Shown here piece after piece: positions 1-5,848 of a DNA stretch of 14,821 bases. The position numbers were made by a program, and so were the translations under genes. The DNA lies in assembly GCA_004558025.1 (NCBI GenBank), contig SFEG01000032.1:1-14821 (forward strand), read 5' to 3'. The notes under the pieces were generated by a model. That model ran no database searches. It had not been told where the DNA came from and saw nothing but the letters and a program-made list of their open reading frames with translations. The DNA is from Clostridiales bacterium. Its GTDB lineage: Bacteria > Bacillota > Clostridia > Oscillospirales > Oscillospiraceae. Position 1 is the first letter of the stretch. Each line of letters begins with the position of its first letter.

Positions 1-68
1 AATTTATTTTTTTGTTTTTTGGGGAGTTTTCTGTTCCCTTTCTGTGCCTTAATTATAGCATTCAGAAC

Positions 69-97
69 TTGAATACATGTCGTTTTAATGGTACACT
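69..97 (+). promoter_or_regulatory. Putative sigma-A promoter of the integrase gene
   Basis: TTGAAT (69-74) and TACACT (92-97) are separated by exactly 17 bp and lie about 120 bp before the preferred integrase start. The -10 is imperfect, so this is a plausible rather than certain promoter. A start near 104 would give a long leader containing the hairpin at 146-175. Confidence 0.4.
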
Positions 98-145
98 TGA
101 AAAAACAGCGATAGAATTTATTCGTTGTTTGAAAATCCGGCGTGA

Positions 146-175
146 GGGAGCCCGTTAATCATTTAAACGGCTCCC
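146..175 (+). promoter_or_regulatory. Hairpin in the integrase leader
   Basis: GGGAGC (146-151) pairs with GCTCCC (170-175), extended by CGTT/AACG with one bulged C, around an 8-9 nt AT-rich loop. No U tract follows, so it is not a standard terminator. It lies between the alternative GTG (142) and the preferred ATG (217) and could affect integrase expression; that role is inference. Confidence 0.4.
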
Positions 176-216
176 GAGAACTTGATTGTTATTTAGAATG
201 TGCGGACTGGAGGGAA

Positions 217-1443
217 ATGAAAAACGCACATACCAAGGCCGCAAACGGCCTGGGCTCTATAAGGAAGAGAGCTGTTAAAAGAAATAATGGTAAGACTTAT
301 GAATACTGGGAAGGCCGAGTTACTATTATATCCAGCCATAACGGAAAGCAGCAGAAGACATTAACGGCAAAAACTCAAGCAGAGCTCATAGCAAAGATGA
401 AAGAGGCAGAGCAGGCCGTTGCAGATGAAATAGTATTTGCCGTTCAAGATATTAGCCAGCCGCAGGCAGCAGCATCAATGACACTTGCAGACTGGATGCT
501 TATATGGCAAAGTGAATATCTTACTGCCGTAAAAGAATCGACCGCTTACCTCTATCGGCGAGACATCGAGCTCTATATTATTCCGCTTTTGGGTGATTAT
601 AAGCTGACTGAAATAAGCCCTATGCTCGTTCAGTCGTTCTATAACCGCCTTTTGAACGCCGGAGATGATCGTACTAAGCCATTAGCGCCAAAGACTGTGC
701 GGTGTATTCACGGTGTTTTGCATGAAGCTATGAATCAGGCTGTTGCAAATGGTGAGCTGAAAAAGAACCCAACTGAATCCTGCAAACTGCCAAAGGTTAT
801 AAAAAAAGAAATTCAGCCGCTTGAAGATTATCAAGTGACTGAATTCTTAGATGCCATTGAAGGCCATGTTCATGAATATCTCTATAAAATCGCGCTATTC
901 ACCGGTCTGCGCCAAGGCGAGCTTTTAGGACTGACGTGGGATTGCATTGACTTCAGTAAAGGAACTCTGACTGTAAAGCAGCAGGTCAGAAAGGCTCAGA
1001 GCAAAGGCGGAGAATACTATTTTTCATCGACCAAAAGCAGCAGGAGCCGCACGTTGTCAATTGCGCCGTCCGTTCTTCGGCTATTCAGGTATCAGAAGCA
1101 AAAGCAGACTTACATGGCCGCAAAAGCCGGTGACTCATGGCTCGATCAAAAGCTCGTGTTCACAAATGCGACAGGAGGCATACTTTCATATCGAACTGTG
1201 TATGACTGCTTTAAGCGAATCGTGCGGCAAATGGGGCTTCCTCAGATGCGCTTTCATGATCTTCGTCATTCTTATGCAGTGATTTCTATCAAGAGCGGAG
1301 ACGATATTAAAACCATTCAGAGCAATCTTGGGCATTCATCGGCGGCATTTACGCTTGATGTTTACGGTCATTGCACAGAGGAAATGAAAAAAGCAAGTGC
1401 AAACCGAATGGAAAGTTACATGAAAGTTGTTATGAACCAATAA
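217..1443 (+). CDS. int: Tyrosine site-specific recombinase (integrase) of an integrative element
   Basis: This phage/ICE-type integrase catalyses strand exchange between an element's att site and the chromosome. From the ATG at 217 the protein has 408 residues. A basic AP2-like arm-binding region comes first (about 10-65), then a SAM-like core-binding domain (about 90-180), then the catalytic domain. All catalytic residues are visible: R232 (TGLRQGE), K273 (TKSS), H347 and R350 (HDLRH), H373 (LGHSS) and nucleophile Y383 (DVYGH). The protein therefore looks active. An in-frame GTG at 142 would add 25 residues but has no ribosome binding site and lies at a hairpin; the ATG has GGAGGG just upstream, though the gap is unusually short (2-3 nt), and sits eight residues before the family-typical ANGLGSIRKR. 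The 3' end faces the 3' end of tRNA-Val, the usual position for an integrase using a tRNA attB. Base composition is AT-richer than in the core genes. Confidence 0.93.
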   Translation: MKNAHTKAANGLGSIRKRAVKRNNGKTYEYWEGRVTIISSHNGKQQKTLTAKTQAELIAKMKEAEQAVADEIVFAVQDISQPQAAASMTLADWMLIWQSEYLTAVKESTAYLYRRDIELYIIPLLGDYKLTEISPMLVQSFYNRLLNAGDDRTKPLAPKTVRCIHGVLHEAMNQAVANGELKKNPTESCKLPKVIKKEIQPLEDYQVTEFLDAIEGHVHEYLYKIALFTGLRQGELLGLTWDCIDFSKGTLTVKQQVRKAQSKGGEYYFSSTKSSRSRTLSIAPSVLRLFRYQKQKQTYMAAKAGDSWLDQKLVFTNATGGILSYRTVYDCFKRIVRQMGLPQMRFHDLRHSYAVISIKSGDDIKTIQSNLGHSSAAFTLDVYGHCTEEMKKASANRMESYMKVVMNQ

Positions 1444-1446
1444 AAA

Positions 1447-1475
1447 AGCAGCCTCGAAGTAGTCGAAAAGCTGCT
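1447..1475 (+). terminator. Possible weak terminator after the integrase
   Basis: AGCAGC (1447-1452) and GCTGCT (1470-1475) form an outer stem, with a small TCGA/TCGA inner stem. It starts three bases after the integrase stop. Only a short T stretch follows (1479-1481), so termination efficiency is doubtful. Confidence 0.3.
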
Positions 1476-1488
1476 GCATTTCAGCCCC

Positions 1489-1508
1489 GTTAGGGTACGT
1501 TAGGGTAC
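1489..1508. repeat. Tandem 10-bp direct repeat beside the attachment site
   Basis: GTTAGGGTAC occurs twice head to tail (1489-1498 and 1499-1508) between the integrase stop and the tRNA-Val 3' end. Tyrosine integrases and excisionases often bind short direct repeats (arm-type sites) at this position. The repeat is seen directly; the arm-site role is inference. Confidence 0.5.
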
Positions 1509-1525
1509 GCCTCAGATTTTTGATA

Positions 1526-1544
1526 ACTTTTCGGGCCGAAAAGT
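1526..1544. repeat. 19-bp palindrome near the element end
   Basis: ACTTTTCGG (1526-1534) and CCGAAAAGT (1536-1544) are perfect inverted arms around one base. It lies between the direct repeats and the tRNA terminator. It could be a protein-binding site of the integrative element or a small hairpin; its function cannot be read from sequence. Confidence 0.45.
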
Positions 1545-1550
1545 GGGCAA

Positions 1551-1584
1551 AAACAAAAGAAACTGCACTAAAAAGTGCAGTTTC
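1551..1584 (-). terminator. Rho-independent terminator of tRNA-Val
   Basis: On the minus strand an 11-bp perfect stem (GAAACTGCACT and AGTGCAGTTTC, 1559-1584) with a 4-nt loop is followed by TTTTGTTT (1558 down to 1551). It starts three bases past the CCA end of tRNA-Val, a standard tRNA terminator. Confidence 0.85.
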
Positions 1585-1586
1585 TG

Positions 1587-1662
1587 TGGTGGACGATACA
1601 AGACTCGAACTTGTGACCTCCCGCACGTCAAGCGGATGCGCTACCAGCTGCGCCAATCGTCC
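1587..1662 (-). tRNA. tRNA-Val (anticodon GAC)
   Basis: The reverse complement folds as a complete 76-nt cloverleaf with encoded CCA. The acceptor stem is GGACGAT/ATCGTCC, the D-loop has GGCGCAGCTGGTAGCGC, and the anticodon loop TTGACGT lies between TCCGC and GCGGG, giving anticodon GAC for codon GTC. The T-arm contains GTTCGAGTC. It has its own promoter (1683-1711) and terminator (1551-1584). Its 3' end is the likely attB of the neighbouring integrase, and the gene is kept intact as expected after tRNA-3'-end integration. Confidence 0.95.
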
Positions 1663-1667
1663 GTTTT

Positions 1668-1711
1668 TCATCGGCAACGGTTATTCTACCTGATGCCGAT
1701 GAATTTGTCAA
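1668..1711 (-). promoter_or_regulatory. Promoter of tRNA-Val, with an inverted repeat around the -10
   Basis: On the minus strand TTGACA (1711-1706) and TAGAAT (1688-1683) are separated by exactly 17 bp, a near-consensus sigma-A promoter about 20 bp before the tRNA. A 9-bp perfect inverted repeat, TCATCGGCA (1668-1676) and TGCCGATGA (1694-1702), brackets the -10 box. Confidence 0.8.
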
Positions 1712-1720
1712 TAGTTTTTT

Positions 1721-2353
1721 TCAGTTTCGCACATAAACCGTGCATTCGGCGGTTTTTCCGTAGCACGAAAGGATGACCTTCATCGTGCCGGCGCTCACGC
1801 CCGTCACTGTGCATGTGCCGTTTTCGTTGACCGTCACGGTTGCGATGCTCGGATCGGACGAGGACCACTGATATTCGCCCGCGACCGTCATCGGGAAGTG
1901 CGAGCCCGTGAGCGTTATCGATTGTCCGACGCTGAACGCAAACTCCGTACAGGGGCTGGCGTAGGGGCTGCTCATCGTGACCGAGGTTATTTCCGGCGTG
2001 GGAGTCGGAGTCGGGGTCGGCGTGGGAGTCGGAGTCGGCGCGGCGGAGACCTCCGCGGGCGGCGTCGGCATGACGGGAGCATTGGGGTTGTCCGCGTTAT
2101 CGAGGCTCACCGTTATCATGACTATGAGCGCTGCTATTATGGCGACGATGAGGATCGCGCCGAAGATAAACTGCCATTTGCGATTATCGCCCGCGCGCTT
2201 GTTCGCGGCCGTGCCTTTCACGGCGCTGGGCGTTGTGCCGGGAGCGCGGCGGCTGTTCTGGACTCTGCGGGTGCTGCACTTCGGGCAGCGGCGGCGCATC
2301 GCGGAATATTTCTCTCCGCAGCGGCGGCAGGTCACCTGAGGGATAAGACCCAT
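1721..2353 (-). CDS. Membrane-anchored zinc-ribbon protein with PT-rich linker and Ig-like (Big_2) domain
   Basis: A 210-residue protein with clear modules. An N-terminal zinc ribbon has two Cys pairs (CRRC near 9-12 and CPKC near 24-27). A basic low-complexity stretch precedes one strong transmembrane segment (about 62-85, FIFGAILIVAIIAALIVMI). A Pro-Thr repeat linker spans about 108-121. The C-terminal ~85 residues resemble a bacterial Ig-like group 2 domain (SSSDPSIATVTVNENGTCTV...GVSAGTMKV). The likely topology is a cytoplasmic zinc ribbon with the PT linker and Ig-like domain outside. The start is supported by AAGGAGGAG seven to eight bases upstream. Its promoter carries a strong dyad (2373-2397). 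Zinc-ribbon/TM/extracytoplasmic architectures are common in Firmicutes, but no specific function can be assigned. Confidence 0.8.
   Translation of the reverse strand: MGLIPQVTCRRCGEKYSAMRRRCPKCSTRRVQNSRRAPGTTPSAVKGTAANKRAGDNRKWQFIFGAILIVAIIAALIVMITVSLDNADNPNAPVMPTPPAEVSAAPTPTPTPTPTPTPTPEITSVTMSSPYASPCTEFAFSVGQSITLTGSHFPMTVAGEYQWSSSDPSIATVTVNENGTCTVTGVSAGTMKVILSCYGKTAECTVYVRN
1995..2040 (-). repeat. In-gene hexanucleotide repeat encoding the Pro-Thr linker
   Basis: Degenerate tandem hexamers (GGCGTG/GGAGTC on the plus strand) encode the PTPTPT stretch of the Ig-like membrane protein. Third-position variation suggests selection for the amino acids, but the array could still vary in length by slippage. 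Confidence 0.7.
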
Positions 2354-2372
2354 ATATGCTCCTCCTTAATTA

Positions 2373-2417
2373 CTGTATTATCTAATCAATAATACAGCAT
2401 TCTTCAATTTTCGTCAA
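2373..2417 (-). promoter_or_regulatory. Promoter with operator-like dyad for the Ig-like membrane protein
   Basis: On the minus strand TTGACG (2417-2412), a 17-bp spacer and TATTAT (2394-2389) form a good sigma-A promoter. A perfect 9-bp inverted repeat, CTGTATTAT (2373-2381) and ATAATACAG (2389-2397), separated by 7 bp, covers the -10 and the predicted start site. A dimeric repressor bound there would block transcription. The regulator is unknown. Confidence 0.7.
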
Positions 2418-2807
2418 GTGGTGCGGGATCAGCTGTCCGCTATTCATTTGCGGGCGCAGCCTGCCCCGTTGTCGCCCCTGCGTAAGGGGAGCTGTCGACG
2501 TAGTCGACTGAGGGGGCGCTTTTTTAGAGGCGAATTTACATCGAACCGACACATTTTCGCGTCAGCCCGACCGGGAAGTTCCGATAAAACCGCAAAAAAC
2601 GGGCGGGCAATGCCCGCCCCTACGATATAGATTTTACTTCCGACCAAAGTTCAGCAAACGGAACAGGCTTGCCTGTTCCCTACATGGTGCAGCGCAACAC
2701 GGCAGTGCGAAACAAAATTTGCCCTGCACCCGTGGAAAGCGGCGGTTTTACGGTTTTGTCAGAAGTTTCGATACCGGGCTTGCGCACTTAACGTATCCGT
2801 AGGTGCG
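2418..2807. repeat. Gene-free island of short palindromic repeats
   Basis: No credible gene. Seen in order: CCCC(TGCGTAA)GGGG and GTCGAC-GTA-GTCGAC followed by TGAGGGGG and a T run (about 2475-2525); GGGCGGGCA/TGCCCGCCC (2601-2619); GGAACAGGC/GCCTGTTCC (2660-2679). The last two share a trailing CCCTAC and look like members of one palindrome family. At 2766-2786 a 21-bp segment recurs inverted at 4867-4887. Such blocks are typical interspersed non-coding repeats of gut Clostridia. The GTCGAC hairpin plus T run could also terminate transcription on the plus strand. Confidence 0.65.
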
Positions 2808-3287
2808 TCAATTCGCCTCCGAAGAAACCTCTGAAAAACTGCGGATGTAGTCCGCAACGTCGTCGACCGCAATGCCCAGAGCGTAAGCCAGCTCGCCGTG
2901 CAGCATGCGCTCGGCGGTCTTGAGATACTGCGCGTCGACATTGTGGAAATGCTTCTTCTGATCCTTGAGCAGCTCGCGGCGGCGATAGAGCATGCCGACA
3001 AGCCGCATAAGCTGCTTACGGTCGCCGTTTTTGACGATATCGTCGCACGCGCTCTTGCGCTCAGCGTCGCTTTCTATCCACTCAAGCGGCTCACGCACGG
3101 CCTCGGTGATGAGCGCGTCGGCCTCCTCACCCGTCAGCACCGGGCGGAGCTTGCTCATGAGTTTTTCGTTCGCCGTCGGCACATAAACGGTGCTGCCCTT
3201 CGTTTTTCCGAGCTTGAGCATGCTTATCTCTTTCACCGTGCACACTCCCTGAGTTCCGTATACGACCGTTTGACCTACCGTCAGCAT
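2808..3287 (-). CDS. carD: CarD-family RNA polymerase-binding transcriptional regulator
   Basis: A 159-residue CarD/CdnL-like protein. The N-terminal RNA-polymerase-interacting domain (about 1-60) starts with the family signature VGQTVVYGTQGVCTV and contains YVPTANEKLMSKLRPVL. The C-terminal half is helical and charged (RRRELLKDQKKHF), matching the DNA-contacting domain. CarD proteins bind the RNA polymerase beta subunit and stabilise open complexes. The ATG at 3287 has GGAGGT six bases upstream. It is transcribed divergently from asnS from a promoter that appears to share its -35 hexamer. A terminator-like hairpin lies in its leader just before the ribosome binding site, suggesting attenuation. 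Length is typical of the family. Confidence 0.9.
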   Translation of the reverse strand: MLTVGQTVVYGTQGVCTVKEISMLKLGKTKGSTVYVPTANEKLMSKLRPVLTGEEADALITEAVREPLEWIESDAERKSACDDIVKNGDRKQLMRLVGMLYRRRELLKDQKKHFHNVDAQYLKTAERMLHGELAYALGIAVDDVADYIRSFSEVSSEAN

Positions 3288-3297
3288 TGCTTACCTC

Positions 3298-3325
3298 CAA
3301 AAAAATTGCGCCGCATAAGGCGGCG
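3298..3325 (-). terminator. Terminator-like hairpin (attenuator candidate) in the carD leader
   Basis: On the minus strand CGCCGC-CTTAT-GCGGCG is followed by CAATTTTTTT, which runs directly into the GGAGG ribosome binding site of carD. There is no upstream gene on this strand for it to terminate before asnS, so it would act on the carD transcript itself. Confidence 0.55.
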
Positions 3326-3348
3326 TTCAAAGCTCTTAATACATTATT

Positions 3349-3377
3349 AATATATCATAAATTTAAATTTGTTGCAA
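3349..3377 (-). promoter_or_regulatory. carD promoter
   Basis: On the minus strand TTGCAA (3377-3372), 17 bp, then TATATT (3354-3349). The -35 hexamer is its own reverse complement and is the same one used by the asnS promoter. Confidence 0.65.
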
Positions 3378-3400
3378 GGAAGAAAAAAATAGTATATAAT
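3372..3400 (+). promoter_or_regulatory. asnS promoter
   Basis: TTGCAA (3372-3377), a 17-bp A-rich spacer and a consensus TATAAT (3395-3400). It is 40 bp before the asnS start and divergent from the carD promoter, sharing the -35 hexamer. Confidence 0.75.
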
Positions 3401-3439
3401 GTGCATTTGTCAATATAGATTCAGATTGGAGTGTCTTTT

Positions 3440-4834
3440 ATGAAACGCACCAAGATAGCTCAGATATTTGCCGACGCCGAGAGCTTCGGCGGCAAGGAGA
3501 TAACAGTCTGCGGCTGGGCACGCACCATCCGCGACATGAAGAATTTCGGATTTATAGAGCTCAACGACGGCTCGTGCTTCAAGAGCCTTCAGGTCGTGCT
3601 CGAGCGCGACAAGCTGTCAAACTACGATGAGCTTGCGCATCAGAACGTGGGCGCTGCGTTCATCGCAAAGGGCGAGCTCGTGCTCACGCCCGAGGCAAAG
3701 CAGCCGTTTGAGCTCAAGGCGACAGAGGTTGTCGTGGAGGGCGTTTCAACCCCCGACTATCCGCTTCAGAAAAAGCGCCACAGTGTGGAGTTTCTGCGCA
3801 CTATCCAGCACCTGAGACCGCGCACGAACCTCTTCTCGGCGACCTTCCGCGTCCGCAGCGTCGCGGCGCAGGCGGTGCACGAATTTTTCCGCAATAACGG
3901 CTTTGTATATGTCCACACGCCGATCATCACCGGATCCGACTGCGAGGGTGCGGGCGAGATGTTCCGAGTAACGACGCTCGACCTCAACAATCTCCCCCTG
4001 CGCGAGGACGGCAAGGTTGACGACAGCAAGGATTTCTTCGGCAAGGTCACGAGCCTGACCGTTTCCGGCCAGCTCAACGCCGAGAACTTCGCAATGGCCT
4101 TCGGCGATGTGTACACCTTCGGCCCGACCTTCCGCGCCGAGGTATCTTACACTCAGCGCCACGCAGCAGAGTTCTGGATGATCGAGCCCGAGATGGCCTT
4201 TGCCGATCTTTATGACTACATGGACAACGCCGAGGCAATGGTCAAGTACGTCATCAACACTGTCATCGAGCGCTGCCCGCAGGAGATGCAGTTTTTCAAC
4301 TCCTTCGTCGATAAGGGACTGCTCGAGCGCCTTGAGAACGTCGTTTCCAACGAGTTCGGCCGCATAAGCTACACTGAGGCCGTCGATATCCTCAAGAAAA
4401 GCGGCGAGAAGTTCGATTTCCCCGTCGAGTGGGGCATTGACCTTCAGACCGAGCACGAGCGCTATCTGACCGAGAAGGTCTTCAAAAAGCCCATCTTCGT
4501 CACCGATTACCCCAAGGACATCAAGGCGTTTTATATGCGCATGAACGACGACGGCAAGACCGTCGCGGCGGCCGACTGCCTCGTTCCCGGTGTCGGCGAG
4601 ATCATCGGCGGCTCTCAGCGTGAGGAGCGGCTCGACGTTCTGCTCGCGCGCATGGACGAGCTGGGCCTGAATCCCGACGATTACTGGTGGTATCTCGACC
4701 TACGCCGCTACGGCTCCTGCCGTCACGCGGGCTACGGCATGGGCTTCGAGCGCCTTGTCATGTACCTCACCGGCGTTTCCAACATCCGCGACGTGGAGCT
4801 CCATCCCCGCACCACCGGCAACGCGGATTTTTAA
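3440..4834 (+). CDS. asnS: Asparaginyl-tRNA synthetase
   Basis: A class II aminoacyl-tRNA synthetase charging tRNA-Asn with asparagine in the cytoplasm. The 464-residue length matches bacterial AsnRS. An N-terminal OB-fold anticodon-binding domain (about 18-100: VCGWARTIRDMKNFGFIEL) precedes the catalytic domain. Motif 2 is clear at about 231-250 (FRAE, then RHAAEFWMIEPE) and motif 3 at about 431-442 (GYGMGFERLVMY). The AsnRS-type ending (NIRDVELHPRT) separates it from AspRS and LysRS. I chose the ATG at 3440 because GGAG at 3428-3431 is eight bases upstream; a GTG at 3431 overlaps that site. It is monocistronic; the next clear terminator is at 5066-5103. Codon use is GC-rich, as expected for a core gene. 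Confidence 0.97.
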   Translation: MKRTKIAQIFADAESFGGKEITVCGWARTIRDMKNFGFIELNDGSCFKSLQVVLERDKLSNYDELAHQNVGAAFIAKGELVLTPEAKQPFELKATEVVVEGVSTPDYPLQKKRHSVEFLRTIQHLRPRTNLFSATFRVRSVAAQAVHEFFRNNGFVYVHTPIITGSDCEGAGEMFRVTTLDLNNLPLREDGKVDDSKDFFGKVTSLTVSGQLNAENFAMAFGDVYTFGPTFRAEVSYTQRHAAEFWMIEPEMAFADLYDYMDNAEAMVKYVINTVIERCPQEMQFFNSFVDKGLLERLENVVSNEFGRISYTEAVDILKKSGEKFDFPVEWGIDLQTEHERYLTEKVFKKPIFVTDYPKDIKAFYMRMNDDGKTVAAADCLVPGVGEIIGGSQREERLDVLLARMDELGLNPDDYWWYLDLRRYGSCRHAGYGMGFERLVMYLTGVSNIRDVELHPRTTGNADF

Positions 4835-5065
4835 TAGCGCCTTGGCGGTATTAAAAATACTTTGATTGCGCAAGCCCGGTATCGAAAGTGCCGCCGAAAC
4901 CGCAAGATTTCGCATTCCATAAGCGTTGCACAAAAATTTTGTGCTGCACCTTGCCTTCCCCTTCGAGGGGAAGACGTCGGCCATAGGCCGGCGGATGAGG
5001 TGATATTTAATTTCATTCGCCCTTTGGGCGAATACCTATAGCTATCCGCTGTCAGCTATCTACTA
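4835..5065. repeat. Gene-free mosaic of interspersed repeats after asnS
   Basis: No credible gene. A 21-bp segment at 4867-4887 is the exact reverse complement of 2766-2786, and the following GTTGCAC...GTGCTGCACC part resembles the complement of 2680-2740. This suggests two inverted copies of one larger repeat around carD-asnS. Next come CTTCCCC-TTCG...GGGGAAG and GCCGGC stems ending in GGATGAGGTG (about 4953-5002), and an 8-bp hairpin ATTCGCCC-TTT-GGGCGAAT (about 5014-5032). Confidence 0.6.
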
Positions 5066-5103
5066 AAAAAGAGAGTGCAGACAAAAGTCTGCACTCTCTT
5101 TTT
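5066..5103. terminator. Strong bidirectional rho-independent terminator
   Basis: A 17-bp perfect inverted repeat (5066-5082 and 5087-5103; core GAGAGTGCAGAC) around AAAA has A runs on one side and T runs on the other, so it can terminate in both directions. It lies between the convergent asnS transcript and the gene ending at 5140. Confidence 0.9.
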
Positions 5104-5139
5104 CATAGGGAGTATAGTAGAAGGAGAATTAACAGCTGC

Positions 5140-5661
5140 TTAGTGCTCGTTGTATTCGATCTTTGTGACTGAGACAACCAGTCCGGCCACGCCTGCCAGC
5201 GCGAGGACTGCGCACACTGCCGTCCAGACGGCGGCCTCATGGTTTGCAGCGTCCAGGTCTGCGCGGTACGATGCGCTTGCGGCGGTGCATATCTCGCCGT
5301 AGGTCGCGCCGTAGGCGGCTGTGCCGTTATTGAGCAGGTATGCTACGTTGCGGTCGAGGGTGGATGCGTCGGAGTTGAACTCCGCAATGGGCCTGAGAGC
5401 CTCGGCCATGTGGCCGAGCGCGTCGGTGTCATCTGCTTTGGCTTCCTGTGCGGACATGGGGTAGACGGTGTCGGCAACGCCCATGGACGTCGCAAGCTCG
5501 CCGGCAGCGTCGGCATGCTTTATGAGATTGTTGTCGGCCGAGATGCGGTCGACCTTTTGAGCTTCAACATTCGTGAAGCCGGCTGCCGCGAGGAGCAGCA
5601 CCAAAACCGAGAGAACAGCGGTGATAACATAAACGGTACGATTTGAAGATTTGGTTTTCAT
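5140..5661 (-). CDS. Small membrane protein of unknown function with two TM segments
   Basis: A 173-residue protein I do not recognise. A basic N terminus (KTKSSNR) leads into a hydrophobic segment at about 10-28 (VYVITAVLSVLVLLLAAAGF), either an uncleaved anchor or a signal peptide. An Ala/Asp-rich, presumably extracytoplasmic region of about 110 residues follows, then a second TM at about 144-166 (VWTAVCAVLALAGVAGLVVSV) and a short charged tail (TKIEYNEH). The start is supported by GGAAAGGA eight bases upstream and a promoter at 5709-5737. It appears to be a single-gene unit: a bidirectional terminator lies just past its stop, and another separates it from the next minus-strand gene. The gene-like codon pattern, signals and TM layout make it credible, but no function can be given. 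Confidence 0.75.
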   Translation of the reverse strand: MKTKSSNRTVYVITAVLSVLVLLLAAAGFTNVEAQKVDRISADNNLIKHADAAGELATSMGVADTVYPMSAQEAKADDTDALGHMAEALRPIAEFNSDASTLDRNVAYLLNNGTAAYGATYGEICTAASASYRADLDAANHEAAVWTAVCAVLALAGVAGLVVSVTKIEYNEH

Positions 5662-5708
5662 GATGCGATCCTTTCCGTCCCGCAGGGGACTGTCTTTTTA
5701 TTGACCAC

Positions 5709-5737
5709 ATCATAGGTCCGATCTTTATATAATTCAA
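5709..5737 (-). promoter_or_regulatory. Promoter of the two-TM membrane protein
   Basis: On the minus strand TTGAAT (5737-5732), 17-bp spacer, TATGAT (5714-5709), about 48 bp before the start codon. A short GTCCC-CTGC-GGGAC hairpin lies in the leader. Confidence 0.5.
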
Positions 5738-5805
5738 CGTACAAATTTGCCCGAAGTGACAAGAAAATAGGCAAACGCATAAATTTGTGCAAGAATAATT
5801 GCACG

Positions 5806-5840
5806 AAAAAAGCTGGCGGAAATTTTTCCGTCAGCTTTTT
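5806..5840. terminator. Bidirectional terminator after the MBL nuclease gene
   Basis: AAAAAGCTGGCGGAAA and TTTCCGTCAGCTTTTT (5807-5840) form a 16-bp stem with one G-T pair. It lies eight bases past the stop of the minus-strand MBL gene, with T runs in both directions. Confidence 0.85.
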
Positions 5841-5848
5841 GTGTGCTT

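Noticed and set aside
1702..1711. GACAAATTC on the minus strand near tRNA-Val as another cassette site
   Set aside because: Only nine bases match; they belong to the TTGACA -35 box and there is no second arm.
1977..2339. Plus-strand frames opposite the Ig-like membrane protein, including a VGVGVG-rich one
   Set aside because: They are the complement of the Pro-Thr repeat; the minus frame has domains, RBS and promoter.
3746..4456. 236-residue open frame on the minus strand inside asnS
   Set aside because: It is antisense to a certain, strongly conserved gene and arises from GC-rich codon bias; no family features or ribosome binding site.
5787..5804. GTGCAA-N6-TTGCAC inverted repeat upstream of the two-TM protein gene
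   Set aside because: Short arms, far upstream of the likely promoter and next to a terminator; too weak to call an operator.
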